Source: Egicoccus sp. AB-alg6-2 (GTDB taxonomy: Bacteria; Actinomycetota; Nitriliruptoria; Nitriliruptorales; Nitriliruptoraceae). From it: 64,000 bases of DNA. Below, one piece after another: positions 51,622 through 59,877 of the stretch (position 1 is the first letter of the stretch; every line of letters starts with the position of its first letter). Where the stretch lies: assembly GCF_041821025.1 (NCBI RefSeq), contig NZ_JBGUAY010000006.1, positions 62,001-126,000 on the forward strand, written 5' to 3'. Both the position numbers and the translations under genes were made by a program. Under the pieces are notes generated by a model. It was not told where the DNA came from, ran no database searches, and saw only the letters and a program-made list of their open reading frames with translations.

Positions 51622-51653
51622 GAAGCCCCGGTCTCCGAAGAGACCGGGGCTTC
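51622..51653 (-). terminator. Rho-independent terminator of the S-layer gene
   Basis: Perfect 14-bp arms (GAAGCCCCGGTCTC / GAGACCGGGGCTTC) with loop CGAA are followed on the minus strand by GGTTTTTCC. It sits 51 bp past the stop of the S-layer-like gene and is the clearest intrinsic terminator in the window. Confidence 0.92.
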
Positions 51654-51704
51654 ACGTCGTGCGACTGACCTGGATCAAACGATCAGACGGTGACCTATCG
51701 TCAC

Positions 51705-53876
51705 TCAGCTGATCGTGGTAACGCCCGCTGTCAGGTCCACGTTCAGACCGGTTACTGCGGTGATCTCGAGTGGGTAGGTCAGGTTACCGTCACCAGCGAT
51801 GGTGCGGTCGTCCGCCTCCTCGAGCAGTGTGACAACGAGGACGTCGTCGTCTCCAGTCGTGTCCCAGGTGCATTCGGCGCTGGTCTCGCCAGCTGCCGAG
51901 CTTCCGGGAACTGCGACTACGTCGTAGCAGACCACGATGGTCGCGTCCCCGTCGCCGTCTTGGACACGGATTTGGATGTCGTCGGCATTGGCCGTGTCCA
52001 TGTCCTCAGCGAAGGTCAGCTCCCACACGTCGCCGGCGTCAGCCAGACCCTCGATGACCGTGTCGGTCAGATCGATGTCGGTGATGGTCGCCGGCTCGGC
52101 CGGAACCGTGGTGTCCACCTCGACCTGGACAGCGACAGCGTCGCTGTAGTGCCCAGTGAAGGAAACGGCGTAGACCTCGACGCAGTACTCGCCGTCGACC
52201 AGGCCCTCGAACGTGTACTCCGTGACAGCAGCGGTCGTGCTGGCGTCATCAACATCGGTCCCGGCACATGCCAGAGCGGTGTCGGCGGCGTCAGCCTCGT
52301 ACAGCCAGACCTCGTAGCCAGCGATGCGGCCCTCGGCCGGGCTGGGAGCATCCCAGTCCACGACGATGTCGTCCTCATCGGCGACAACCGTCACGTTCGC
52401 CGGAGCGGCGGTGACGTCCTCGACGATGTCGTGGATGGTGGCGTCACCAGGCTCGGCGCCGCCAGGGTTGTAGTCCGTAACCTGGATCGTGTCCCCCGCG
52501 CTCGCCCACGCCTCGAACTGTGCGAGGGAGATCGAAGCGCCGTTATAACGGAAGGTGTCACCGGCGACGTAGGTGATGACGACGTCGGCCCGGCCATCGC
52601 CGTCCGTGTCGAGCATGTACCAGTTGTTCGCGGCGTCGATCGTGGTGACCTCACCGTCGTGGTCCGAACCAATCTCTGCCTCGGTCGGGATCCACGTCTT
52701 CTGACCACCGACACCGAAGTCCTCGGTCGGCAGGCCGTCTTCATCGACGTCGAGCGCGAGGGCGGTGAAGTCGGCTCCGTCCTCATCAAGCCAGACGACC
52801 GGGAAGACGCTGTCAGCTAGGTCGCTGTTGATACGGAAGGTGATGGTGCCACCCACCGGCACGGCAGTCTGCTGGTCGGCATCCACGACGTCGAGGTTAT
52901 TGACGTGGGTGATGACGGCAGCGATGTCGCCTTGGTCGGCGGTTCCGGTGGTGCCGTCCTCATCGAAGGACACCACGTCTCCCGTGGCGACAGTGACACT
53001 GCCGGCTTCGAACAGTGCGATGTTATAGGTCTCGGTGTCGTCGAGGCCCGTCACCGTGTAGGTACGGCCATCGCCGACCTCGTTAGTGGCAGCCTCGCCT
53101 GTGGTCACCGTGAAGGTCTGGTTCGTGGTGGGAGTGGTCGGCTCTTCTTCGAACTCGCCCTCCCAAAGGCCCTGCTCGTGCAGCTCGGCGGCGCCGAGGA
53201 TGATGAACTGGGCCATCTGCTGACGGGTCACGTTGGCGCCGGGACGGTAGGTACCGTCACCGAAACCACGAACGATGCCAGCCTCGGTCAGCTTGTTGAT
53301 GTTGTCCGAGTGGGTGGCGTCATCGTCGACGTCGGGGTAGTTGTCCCCGTCGCCTTCGGGAAGCTCAGCGCCGACCTCTTCCATCGCGCGAGCGATGTAG
53401 CTGGCCATCTGCGCACGGGTGACGTTGGCGCCGGGACGGTAGGTACCGTCACGGAAGCCCTCGACGATCCCACGCTCGGTCAGGTAGTCGATGGCGGCCT
53501 GAGCCTCGGGGGTCGCGTTCTCGCGGTCCGGGTAGTCAGACGCCGCCGTCGGCGGCACGGTGGTGTTGCCGTTCTCCGCCTGCTCGATGAAGCGGGCGAT
53601 GAACAGCGCCATCTGCTGACGGGTGACGTGCTGGCCAGGACGGTACGTGCCATCGGGGAAGCCAGCGGCGATGCCGTAGGCCTGCATGCACTCCACGTAC
53701 TCACGGAACGTGGCACTGATGGTGGCGTGGTCCTGGAAGTCGGTGGACTCGGGGGCGTCTGCACAGACGTCCTCGTGGTTATCAGCGAACGCGGCGCCTG
53801 CGGGCAGGAGCGACAGAACCATCGCCCCAGCCATAGCGACACCGAGCGTCCGCCTCACGCGATGCGTGATGCTCAC
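51705..53876 (-). CDS. Probable major S-layer protein (SLH repeats plus beta domains)
   Basis: A 723-residue exported protein. The GTG at 53,876 has GAGGAGG six to seven bases upstream. A signal peptide ends near AAFADNHE. Three SLH repeats at residues 45-250 share FPDGTYRPGQHVTRQQMALF, FRDGTYRPGANVTRAQMASY and FGDGTYRPGANVTRQQMAQF. The remaining 470 residues are strongly acidic and Thr/Val-rich beta-sandwich material, including a fibronectin-like segment (VDWDAPSPAEGRIAGYEVWL). No catalytic motif is seen. SLH-first order, acidity, perfect ribosome site, structured leader, strong terminator and codon use less extreme in GC than the neighbours all fit a highly made structural surface protein. 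The acidity fits a saline habitat. Confidence 0.8.
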   Translation of the reverse strand: MSITHRVRRTLGVAMAGAMVLSLLPAGAAFADNHEDVCADAPESTDFQDHATISATFREYVECMQAYGIAAGFPDGTYRPGQHVTRQQMALFIARFIEQAENGNTTVPPTAASDYPDRENATPEAQAAIDYLTERGIVEGFRDGTYRPGANVTRAQMASYIARAMEEVGAELPEGDGDNYPDVDDDATHSDNINKLTEAGIVRGFGDGTYRPGANVTRQQMAQFIILGAAELHEQGLWEGEFEEEPTTPTTNQTFTVTTGEAATNEVGDGRTYTVTGLDDTETYNIALFEAGSVTVATGDVVSFDEDGTTGTADQGDIAAVITHVNNLDVVDADQQTAVPVGGTITFRINSDLADSVFPVVWLDEDGADFTALALDVDEDGLPTEDFGVGGQKTWIPTEAEIGSDHDGEVTTIDAANNWYMLDTDGDGRADVVITYVAGDTFRYNGASISLAQFEAWASAGDTIQVTDYNPGGAEPGDATIHDIVEDVTAAPANVTVVADEDDIVVDWDAPSPAEGRIAGYEVWLYEADAADTALACAGTDVDDASTTAAVTEYTFEGLVDGEYCVEVYAVSFTGHYSDAVAVQVEVDTTVPAEPATITDIDLTDTVIEGLADAGDVWELTFAEDMDTANADDIQIRVQDGDGDATIVVCYDVVAVPGSSAAGETSAECTWDTTGDDDVLVVTLLEEADDRTIAGDGNLTYPLEITAVTGLNVDLTAGVTTIS

Positions 53877-53940
53877 TCTTGCCTCCTCGAAATGGTTGCT
53901 CTCCAGCCCGAGGAACTCGGGCGCGGGAGTCGAAAACCCA

Positions 53941-54009
53941 CGGATGTGGCCTTCCGAAGGGGTGAGCGTAGTCACGTCCTTCCGCGGGTACTACGAAGGG
54001 CCACATCCG
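53941..54009 (-). promoter_or_regulatory. Structured leader upstream of the S-layer gene
   Basis: An 11-bp outer stem (CGGATGTGGCC at 53,941-53,951 with GGCCACATCCG at 53,999-54,009) encloses an inner 6-bp stem (CGTAGT 53,967-53,972 with ACTACG 53,990-53,995). A small CCTTC/GAAGG hairpin lies at the left. The element ends 64 bases before the GTG. It could be a transcript-stabilising leader or a cis-regulatory RNA. Confidence 0.6.
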
Positions 54010-54088
54010 CTCGTACGTGCGCGGAGCGCATTCAAATCGGCTAGTCCCACCGACCCAGGGGCCCCGGCCGCATGGCCGCAATGAAAAA

Positions 54089-54115
54089 CCCTCCGTCTCG
54101 GATCGAGATGGAGGG
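54089..54115 (-). terminator. Terminator of the sigma/anti-sigma operon
   Basis: A 12-bp stem with one wobble pair (CCCTCCGTCTCG opposite CGAGATGGAGGG) is followed on the minus strand by five T. It lies 24 bp past the stop of the membrane partner gene at 54,140. Confidence 0.88.
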
Positions 54116-54139
54116 CGGCGAAGCGGTGGTTGCTGGCGG

Positions 54140-55072
54140 CTACGGCAGGTCGGTGACGACCTCGTCCTCGTCGCCTGCCGGGGCGTCCGACGGCGGCTGT
54201 TCGGTGCTACCCGGGTTGGCGACCTCGTCGCCGTCGCCGGTCTCGCTGGGCGACGGCGTCGGGGCGGGCGACTCGCTGGGCCGGCACGACTTGAGCTTTT
54301 CGTCCTCGGCCTCCTCCTCGGCTGGGTCGTCTGACGCGGACTCCGAGGCGCTGGGCGTCGGCGACGGCGTCGGGCACAGGGGGCGACCGCCGAAACCGTC
54401 GAGCTCCTCAGGATTCTCGGTCGGATCGGCAGACGGCGAGGGCGACTGCGGCGCAGGCTCGGACGACGGCGGGCTCGAGGGACTCGACGGCGTCGACGGG
54501 CTGGGGGACGACGGCGAGGCCGGCGAACCGGTCGACGGTGCCGTGGTCGTGCCACCGGATACGTCGGTGGACGGGGTTTCCTGCGTCGGCGGCTGGCTGG
54601 TGCTCGGCGACGGACTCGCCTCGGGCGACTGCTCAGCAGCGGTCGAACCCGACGTCGGTGTGGTGGACGGGTCCACCTCGTCGACGTCGGCGATCTCGCC
54701 CAGCGCCTGCGGCGCGCCCTGCGCGTTCGCGCCGCTGGCGACCGGGCCGCCGGACATCCCGACATCGGTGACGACGACGGTGCCGTCGCGGTCGATGGAC
54801 GTCACCCCGACAGCAGTACCGGCGATGAGGACGAACACCGCCGCGACCTTCCCCACGCGGTCGACGACGGCGTAACGGCGTCCGAGGTGGACGACGTTGG
54901 GTACTTCGTGGCGGTGCTGAGCGGCGGCGGCGTAGATGTCCTGCAGATCCTGCTCCGCACGGTCGCTGACCGGCGGAGTCACCAGGCGGGCACGCAGTCG
55001 CCACAGCGCGTCACGGGTGGGACCGTCGACCGCTGGCTCGTCGTGCTCGAAGGCGCCAGGAGGAATAGTCAT
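54140..55072 (-). CDS. Membrane partner of ECF sigma factor (putative anti-sigma)
   Basis: A 310-residue protein overlapping the sigma stop by 4 bp (ATGA). Residues 1-70 are a cytoplasmic helical part (RDALWRLRARLVTPPVSDRA, EQDLQDIYAAAAQHRHEVP) without the usual zinc-binding His/Cys set. One membrane helix follows (VGKVAAVFVLIAGTAVGVT, about residue 73-92). The outer 200 residues are low-complexity Ser/Pro/Thr/Glu, with a short Cys-containing segment (RPLCPTPSP, KLKSCRPSES) that could form one disulfide. By position it should control the sigma factor. The Ser/Pro-rich stalk could reach the S-layer and may be glycosylated; that is inference. Confidence 0.7.
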   Translation of the reverse strand: MTIPPGAFEHDEPAVDGPTRDALWRLRARLVTPPVSDRAEQDLQDIYAAAAQHRHEVPNVVHLGRRYAVVDRVGKVAAVFVLIAGTAVGVTSIDRDGTVVVTDVGMSGGPVASGANAQGAPQALGEIADVDEVDPSTTPTSGSTAAEQSPEASPSPSTSQPPTQETPSTDVSGGTTTAPSTGSPASPSSPSPSTPSSPSSPPSSEPAPQSPSPSADPTENPEELDGFGGRPLCPTPSPTPSASESASDDPAEEEAEDEKLKSCRPSESPAPTPSPSETGDGDEVANPGSTEQPPSDAPAGDEDEVVTDLP

Positions 55073-55653
55073 GCTGATGAGGTCAGCGAACGCTGACCCC
55101 GCCGCGGGTACTTCGCATCATCGAGTTGATCGCGGAGCGCGCTGATCGCACGACGGTGCAATGCCTTGACGGCGTTGTATTCCTTGTCGAGCACCTCGGC
55201 AGCCTGGTGCAGACTGAGGTCGGCGACGTAGCAGAGCAGCAGGACGTCACGCTGGTCCGGCGTGCAGGCGGACAGCAGGTGCTCGAGCTCCGCTCCGCCG
55301 AGTCCGTTGAGGACGGCGTCGTCGATGCGGGTCGCCGGCAGTCCGGCCTCCAGCACCTCGGACTCCGCGGGTCGGACCGGGCGGGCCTTGGTGTGGCGGG
55401 CCGCGTCGATCATGCGGTGGTGGGCGATGGAGAACACCCAGGAGCGGAAGTTGGCTTCGGTGCCGCTGAACTTGCGCAGGTCGCGAACGACCTGCAGCAG
55501 CGTCTCCGAGGCGACGTCCTCCGGCGTCGCGCAGCCGCGACCGCGCAGATAGCCGACCAGCGCAGGCTGGAGCTCGAGGTAGAACCGGCGCCAGGCCGCT
55601 TCCTCGCCTCGACGTGCTGACGCCAGCACGTGCTCGAAGCCTTCGCCGATCAT
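55069..55653 (-). CDS. ECF-type RNA polymerase sigma factor
   Basis: A 194-residue sigma factor. The ATG at 55,653 is chosen; GGGGGAG is directly upstream, though close. Region 2 (residues 10-85) has RRFYLELQPALVGYLRGRGC, EDVASETLLQVVRDLRKFSG and FRSWVFSIAHHRMIDAAR. Region 4 (residues 120-180) has LSACTPDQRDVLLLCYVADL and SLHQAAEVLDKEYNAVKALH. The gene is coupled to its membrane partner and lies just upstream of the S-layer gene. Control of surface-protein expression is therefore plausible. Confidence 0.92.
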   Translation of the reverse strand: MIGEGFEHVLASARRGEEAAWRRFYLELQPALVGYLRGRGCATPEDVASETLLQVVRDLRKFSGTEANFRSWVFSIAHHRMIDAARHTKARPVRPAESEVLEAGLPATRIDDAVLNGLGGAELEHLLSACTPDQRDVLLLCYVADLSLHQAAEVLDKEYNAVKALHRRAISALRDQLDDAKYPRRGQRSLTSSA

Positions 55654-55849
55654 GCTCCCCCGTTCGCATGCGCGGTGGGCGATTTGTGGTCGTTCGCTCA
55701 CCCGCTGTGAACGGCACGAGCCTAGTAGTCCGGCCGTGGGGCGCAAGCGAAGGAATCATCGACCCTTCGACCCTCAACTGGAGCGAAAGGTTGCAATTGG
55801 CGCGTGAGCCGCTCAACCAGCACGAGTCGGGAACTCTTGCGACGAGTCT

Positions 55850-56968
55850 TCAGGCGTGGTTTCGGAGGTGTTCCAGCACCACCTCGGAGGGTTTGAGCTC
55901 GTCCGCGATCGCCGGCCGGCGCAGGCGCTGCGGTTCGGCCAGGAAGGCGTCGACCACGCGACGGTCGTAGTCGGACACCACCACGTTGGCGCCGATCCCA
56001 TCGGCGCGTTCCGTTGCTGCGCGCCACAACAGCGTCGGCACCCCCAGCAGCGCGCACTCCTCCTGGATCGACCCACCGTCGGTGATCACGAACGGCGCGG
56101 CCTGCAGCATCGCGACGAACTGCGCATGCGGCGCCAGCTCGACGAGCTCGACGCCGGCCGCCCTCAAGCGTTGGTCGAGGCCGCGGCGCTTCAGCGTGTC
56201 GATGGTGGGACCGTGCTGCACGAACCGCACCGGATGCGTGACGGCGATGCGTTCGACCGTCGAAACGAGGTGCTCGACGCGTTCGCGACGGTTGAGGTTC
56301 TCGACGCGGTGCATGGTCACGATCACCGGAGCCTCGACCTCAGCTTCAGCCGCGTCGCTCGTGCCGTTGCTTGGGGCGGGTCGGAGGTCGTGGGCGAGCG
56401 CCTCGGCGACAGTGTTCCCGGGCAACGGCACGATCCGGCCCTTCACCCGCATCCTCCGCAGGTTGGCAACCGCCTCGGCGTCCGGCGCGAACAGCAGATG
56501 GGCGATGCGCATCACGATCACCCGGATCAACTCCTCCGGGAACGGATGCAGCAGGTGCTTCGACCTCAACCCCGCCTCGAGGTGGGCCACCTGCAGGCCG
56601 GCCCGGCGTGCCATCAGCGTCGACAGCAACGTCGAGGGCGTGTCGCCGTGCACGACACAGACCCCACCCTGCCCACCGAAGACCTCCCGCCGGAGCTTGC
56701 GGCCGTCGAGGAGACGCGCGAACAGCTTCAGGGCCCACCGCGCCGCCTGCGGGATCGAGGTGATGTCGCGTCCCGACGCCAGGACGTGGTCGGGATGACG
56801 GACGCCGAGCTCCTCGCGCAGACCGACCGACAACGCGGCGTGCTGACCGGAGTCGATCAGGCGGTACCCGATCCCTTCTGCGTCGAGCAGCCGCAGCAGC
56901 GGCGCCGTCTTGATGTACTGCGCCTTGGTGCCGAGGAAGACGTGGATCACGTGGCCGGTCCGGGTCAT
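55850..56968 (-). CDS. UDP-N-acetylglucosamine 2-epimerase-like protein
   Basis: A 372-residue protein of the 2-epimerase superfamily, clearly different from the WecB at 7,014. The start HVIHVFLGTKAQYIKTAPLL replaces the usual GARPNFMK loop. Active-site blocks remain: VCVVHGDTPSTLLSTLMA, LQVAHLEAGLRSKHLLHPFP with EEL, VIVTMHRVENLNRRERVEHL and FVITDGGSIQEECALLGVPT. The ATG at 56,968 is the first sensible start; upstream codons show no homology. The changed N-terminal loop hints at another UDP-HexNAc substrate. The gene stands alone between the sigma operon and a divergent small gene. Confidence 0.82.
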   Translation of the reverse strand: MTRTGHVIHVFLGTKAQYIKTAPLLRLLDAEGIGYRLIDSGQHAALSVGLREELGVRHPDHVLASGRDITSIPQAARWALKLFARLLDGRKLRREVFGGQGGVCVVHGDTPSTLLSTLMARRAGLQVAHLEAGLRSKHLLHPFPEELIRVIVMRIAHLLFAPDAEAVANLRRMRVKGRIVPLPGNTVAEALAHDLRPAPSNGTSDAAEAEVEAPVIVTMHRVENLNRRERVEHLVSTVERIAVTHPVRFVQHGPTIDTLKRRGLDQRLRAAGVELVELAPHAQFVAMLQAAPFVITDGGSIQEECALLGVPTLLWRAATERADGIGANVVVSDYDRRVVDAFLAEPQRLRRPAIADELKPSEVVLEHLRNHA

Positions 56969-57203
56969 GGGGCGAAGGGGGCGCGCCGAGCATAGGAGCG
57001 GCCACCTCGACTCCCGTGCCGCATGACGACGCCGCTCGAGCATCCACGACCTCGCCATCGGGCGCCGTCCACCTCTTGCGGTGAGCTCGTACGGTCGCCG
57101 CTGCCATGACGGGGAGGCGATGACACGATGCCGGTCGAGGAACGTCGACGCGTCGCGCTGCACAGCCAGATGGCCGCGACGAGGGGCGAGGCCGCGGAGA
57201 CCG

Positions 57204-57530
57204 ATGTTCGAGCTGCTCACGCCCGCCGGCCAGGAGATGGCTACGCGCGCCGACCTCGAAGCCGGTTTCGCCGCCATGGACGCCCGCTTCTCCGCGATGG
57301 AACAGCGCTTCGCCGCCATGGACCGGCGCATGGACGAGCGCTTCGCGGCGATGGACCAGCGCTTCGCGGCGATGGACCAGCGCATGGACGAACGACTCGG
57401 CGGCATGGTGGACCGGGCAACGTTCGAGCGACGCATCGGCGAGGCGGTCACCAGCCAAACCCACAACCTGGTGCTCTCCCAGCTCGCAGCCCTCGTCACG
57501 ATCGCGGCGTTGGCGTTCGGCCTGCGCTGA
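57204..57530 (+). CDS. Small coiled-coil protein with C-terminal membrane helix
   Basis: A 108-residue protein; GGAG stands six bases before the ATG. Residues 15-65 are built from repeated units of the type RFAAMDQRMDERFAAMDQRF, giving a strong coiled coil in seven- and eleven-residue steps. The C-terminal hydrophobic stretch LSQLAALVTIAALAFGLR is a likely membrane anchor. The layout matches small tail-anchored coiled-coil proteins seen beside many bacterial genes, without known function. The repeats at DNA level (GCGATGGACCAGCGC twice) suggest recent expansion. Confidence 0.65.
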   Translation: MFELLTPAGQEMATRADLEAGFAAMDARFSAMEQRFAAMDRRMDERFAAMDQRFAAMDQRMDERLGGMVDRATFERRIGEAVTSQTHNLVLSQLAALVTIAALAFGLR

Positions 57531-57596
57531 AGCGCGTCAGGTTGCCCGGTCGCGATGGAGCGGCGCCGCGCCATCGGCCGCGCTGTTTCCGATGCC

Positions 57597-57661
57597 GCGC
57601 CGGACCGACCGCCGGCTCATACGGCGAGGCAGCGCCGGACCGGCCGCCGGCTCACACGGCG
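57597..57661. repeat. 35-bp tandem duplication at the end of the subtilase gene
   Basis: The stretch GCGCCGGACCGACCGCCGGC at 57,597 recurs with one change at 57,632, and the following bases also match, giving a period of 35 bp. The second copy runs into the last codons of the minus-strand protease gene. Confidence 0.8.
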
Positions 57662-59640
57662 GGTTCGAGCAGCCCTTCCTGGACGAGGCGGTCGAGCAGA
57701 CGGCCCAACATGCTCGCGGCCTGGTCGCGGCGGACCGGCGCGTCGGGAGCGAACCGGCCGTCGGTCATCCCGGTCACGACCCGCAGACCCGACGCGGCGC
57801 GCAACAGCCCCTCGTCGGCGTGGCCGACCGTGTCGCTGAATTTCGGCCCGTAGATGCGGTATGGGCCACCCGCCAGGTACTCGTTGGTGCGGGTGACGAT
57901 GGCGGCGAACTCGGCACGGGTCGTGATCGCGTGCGGCGCGAACCGCGTCTCGGTCCGGCCACGGACGATGCCGACCGCGGCCAGTGCCTCGATGGCGTCG
58001 CGGTGGACGTACCCGGTGGGCGCGACATCGGAGAAGCGGCCGACGGTGGGAGCGGCCGGCAGGCGGCCGGCACGCTCGAGGGCACGGGCCACCATGGTCG
58101 CGACCTGCCCCCGCGTGAGCCCGTCAACGGCCCCGTACGTGCCGTCGGTGCGGCCCTGGGTGATACCGAGCGAGACGAGGCAGCCGACCGCGGGGCCGTG
58201 CACCGACGCGGCGCTCACGTCGGTGAAGCGCTGCGGCGAGATCTGCCGACACGCCGGCACCGTCGTTCCGAGGCGGTCGAGCACCAGCGGCGCGCGCACG
58301 AGCCCGCCCGAGCGCGTGTCACGCATACCCGGCAGAGGACGGACGCTGGCGCGGACCGCCTCGACCACCTCGACGGCGTTGCGACCGCGGTGGTGCTGCA
58401 GCGCGAGGGCCAAGGCGCCCGTGACGTGCGGCGCGGCCTGCGAGGTGCCCGACATGCGGTCGAGGCGACCACCAGGAACGGTCGAGAGGATGTGGCTGCC
58501 CGGCGCGACCACGTCGACCAGTTCGCGGCTGCGGGCGCTGTAGGACGCGATGGCCCCGGCGTTGTCGATGGCGGCCACACCCACCACGTTGGGCAGGCGC
58601 CAGGCAACGGGGTAGACCGGGAGCTGCTCGAGGGTGCGCGCCGTGTTGCCGGCCGCGGTGACCACCGGCAGGCCCGACTCGTACAGCGCCATCTGCAGCG
58701 CAGTCGACGCCACCGGGGAGGTCCAGCTCGCGTTGATGACGTGCGCGCCGTTGTCCCGGGCGTAGCGGATCGCCGCCACGGCGTCCGAGACCCGACCCGA
58801 GTCGCCCTCGAGGAACTTCAGGACCATCAGCCTCGCGTCCGGCGCCACCCCGGTGAAGCCGCTCGACGCGTCGGCGGCGCCGGCGATGATGCCGGCGACA
58901 TGCGTGCCGTGACCGTCGCTGTCAGGCGTGCTGTAGAGCCGATTGTTGTTCGCCGCGAAGTTCCAGCCGTGCACGTCGTTGACGTAGGTACGTCCGGTGA
59001 CCGGGTCGGTCCGTGGCGTCGCAGCGCGCGGGTTGCGCCACAACTGGTCGCGCAGCAGCGGGTGGCTGACGTCGACACCCGTGTCGATCACGGCGACGAC
59101 CACGCCCTTGCCGGTGGCGTAGGGCCAGGCCTCGGTGGCGCCGACGTCGACCTTGGCACGGCCGGGCTTGCTTGCCACGACCTGGCCGGTGTTCCGCACG
59201 CCCCAACTTCCGGCACTGGTGTCGAACCCGGCCACGACCGTGGAGGCGGGACCGCTGTGCGTGACTGCGCTCGACGTGGCAGTGGTGGCGGTCGTCGCGG
59301 TGTAGATCAGGGTGTCCGGCTCGACGGCCACGACGTCGTCACGGCGGGCGAGCAGGCGCTCGGCCGCGGCCGCGTCGGCCGTGGTGTCGAACTCGAGCAC
59401 CTGCACCTTCGAGTCATCGACCGGCGCCGCCGACGGGCCGTTGACGTTCGCCGGCGAGAAGTCGTCGGCGACGGGCAGCCCCTCGCCGGCGGTGGCGGCG
59501 TCGACGGGCGCGGCGAACGTCACCAGGAGCCGGACCTCGTCGCCGTCACCGGCCAGGGCCGGCACGGCGAAGGCGGCCGACGCGGTCGCGACGGCGACAA
59601 CCAGTGAGACGAACCGCGGCAGGGGGCGGAACGACGCCAT
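57652..59640 (-). CDS. Secreted subtilisin-like protease with SLH repeats (second)
   Basis: A 662-residue exported S8 protease. The ATG at 59,640 begins a standard signal peptide (cleavage near PALAGDG). The catalytic triad is visible: Asp in VVAVIDTGVDVSHPLLRDQ, His in DSDGHGTHVAGIIAGAADA, Ser in DRMSGTSQAAPHVTGALA, with Asn in VVTAAGNTARTL. Three SLH repeats follow (LTRGQVATMVARALERAGRL, ITTRAEFAAIVTRTNEYLAG, VRRDQAASMLGRLLDRL). Unlike the protease at 38,935 it has no Ala/Pro linker. It is probably wall-bound and acts on surface or exported proteins. Confidence 0.9.
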   Translation of the reverse strand: MASFRPLPRFVSLVVAVATASAAFAVPALAGDGDEVRLLVTFAAPVDAATAGEGLPVADDFSPANVNGPSAAPVDDSKVQVLEFDTTADAAAAERLLARRDDVVAVEPDTLIYTATTATTATSSAVTHSGPASTVVAGFDTSAGSWGVRNTGQVVASKPGRAKVDVGATEAWPYATGKGVVVAVIDTGVDVSHPLLRDQLWRNPRAATPRTDPVTGRTYVNDVHGWNFAANNNRLYSTPDSDGHGTHVAGIIAGAADASSGFTGVAPDARLMVLKFLEGDSGRVSDAVAAIRYARDNGAHVINASWTSPVASTALQMALYESGLPVVTAAGNTARTLEQLPVYPVAWRLPNVVGVAAIDNAGAIASYSARSRELVDVVAPGSHILSTVPGGRLDRMSGTSQAAPHVTGALALALQHHRGRNAVEVVEAVRASVRPLPGMRDTRSGGLVRAPLVLDRLGTTVPACRQISPQRFTDVSAASVHGPAVGCLVSLGITQGRTDGTYGAVDGLTRGQVATMVARALERAGRLPAAPTVGRFSDVAPTGYVHRDAIEALAAVGIVRGRTETRFAPHAITTRAEFAAIVTRTNEYLAGGPYRIYGPKFSDTVGHADEGLLRAASGLRVVTGMTDGRFAPDAPVRRDQAASMLGRLLDRLVQEGLLEPAV

Positions 59641-59877
59641 GCAGTGACTCCGTGGGGCGACCACGTGTGCCCGCCCCTCGGACACGGCCCGCAGCCGCAT
59701 GCGCACATAATCGGCCAATTGGTCGAAAGTGCGAGCACCCGCGCGCAGAGCATGGCAACGAGGGCGGGGAAATCCGGCGGGATTCGCGGGCGGCTTAGGC
59801 GGACGCGTCACGACGCGTCACCGCGAACGATCAGCAACGCGCCGCGTCGATCCGTTGCGGACGGCTCTGATGCGGCT
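59641..59877. promoter_or_regulatory. Upstream region of the subtilase gene
   Basis: This 237-bp gap between two minus-strand genes has an AT-richer patch at 59,705-59,721 (ATAATCGGCCAATTGGTCG on the plus strand) that includes the palindrome CCAATTGG and a -10-like GATTAT on the minus strand. A direct repeat GACGCGTCA occurs twice near 59,803-59,820. Confidence 0.4.

Noticed and set aside
50586-51653. Integrated phage or integrative element around the tyrosine recombinase
   Set aside because: No tRNA target, attachment repeats, excisionase or phage genes are nearby; neighbours are ordinary chromosomal genes.
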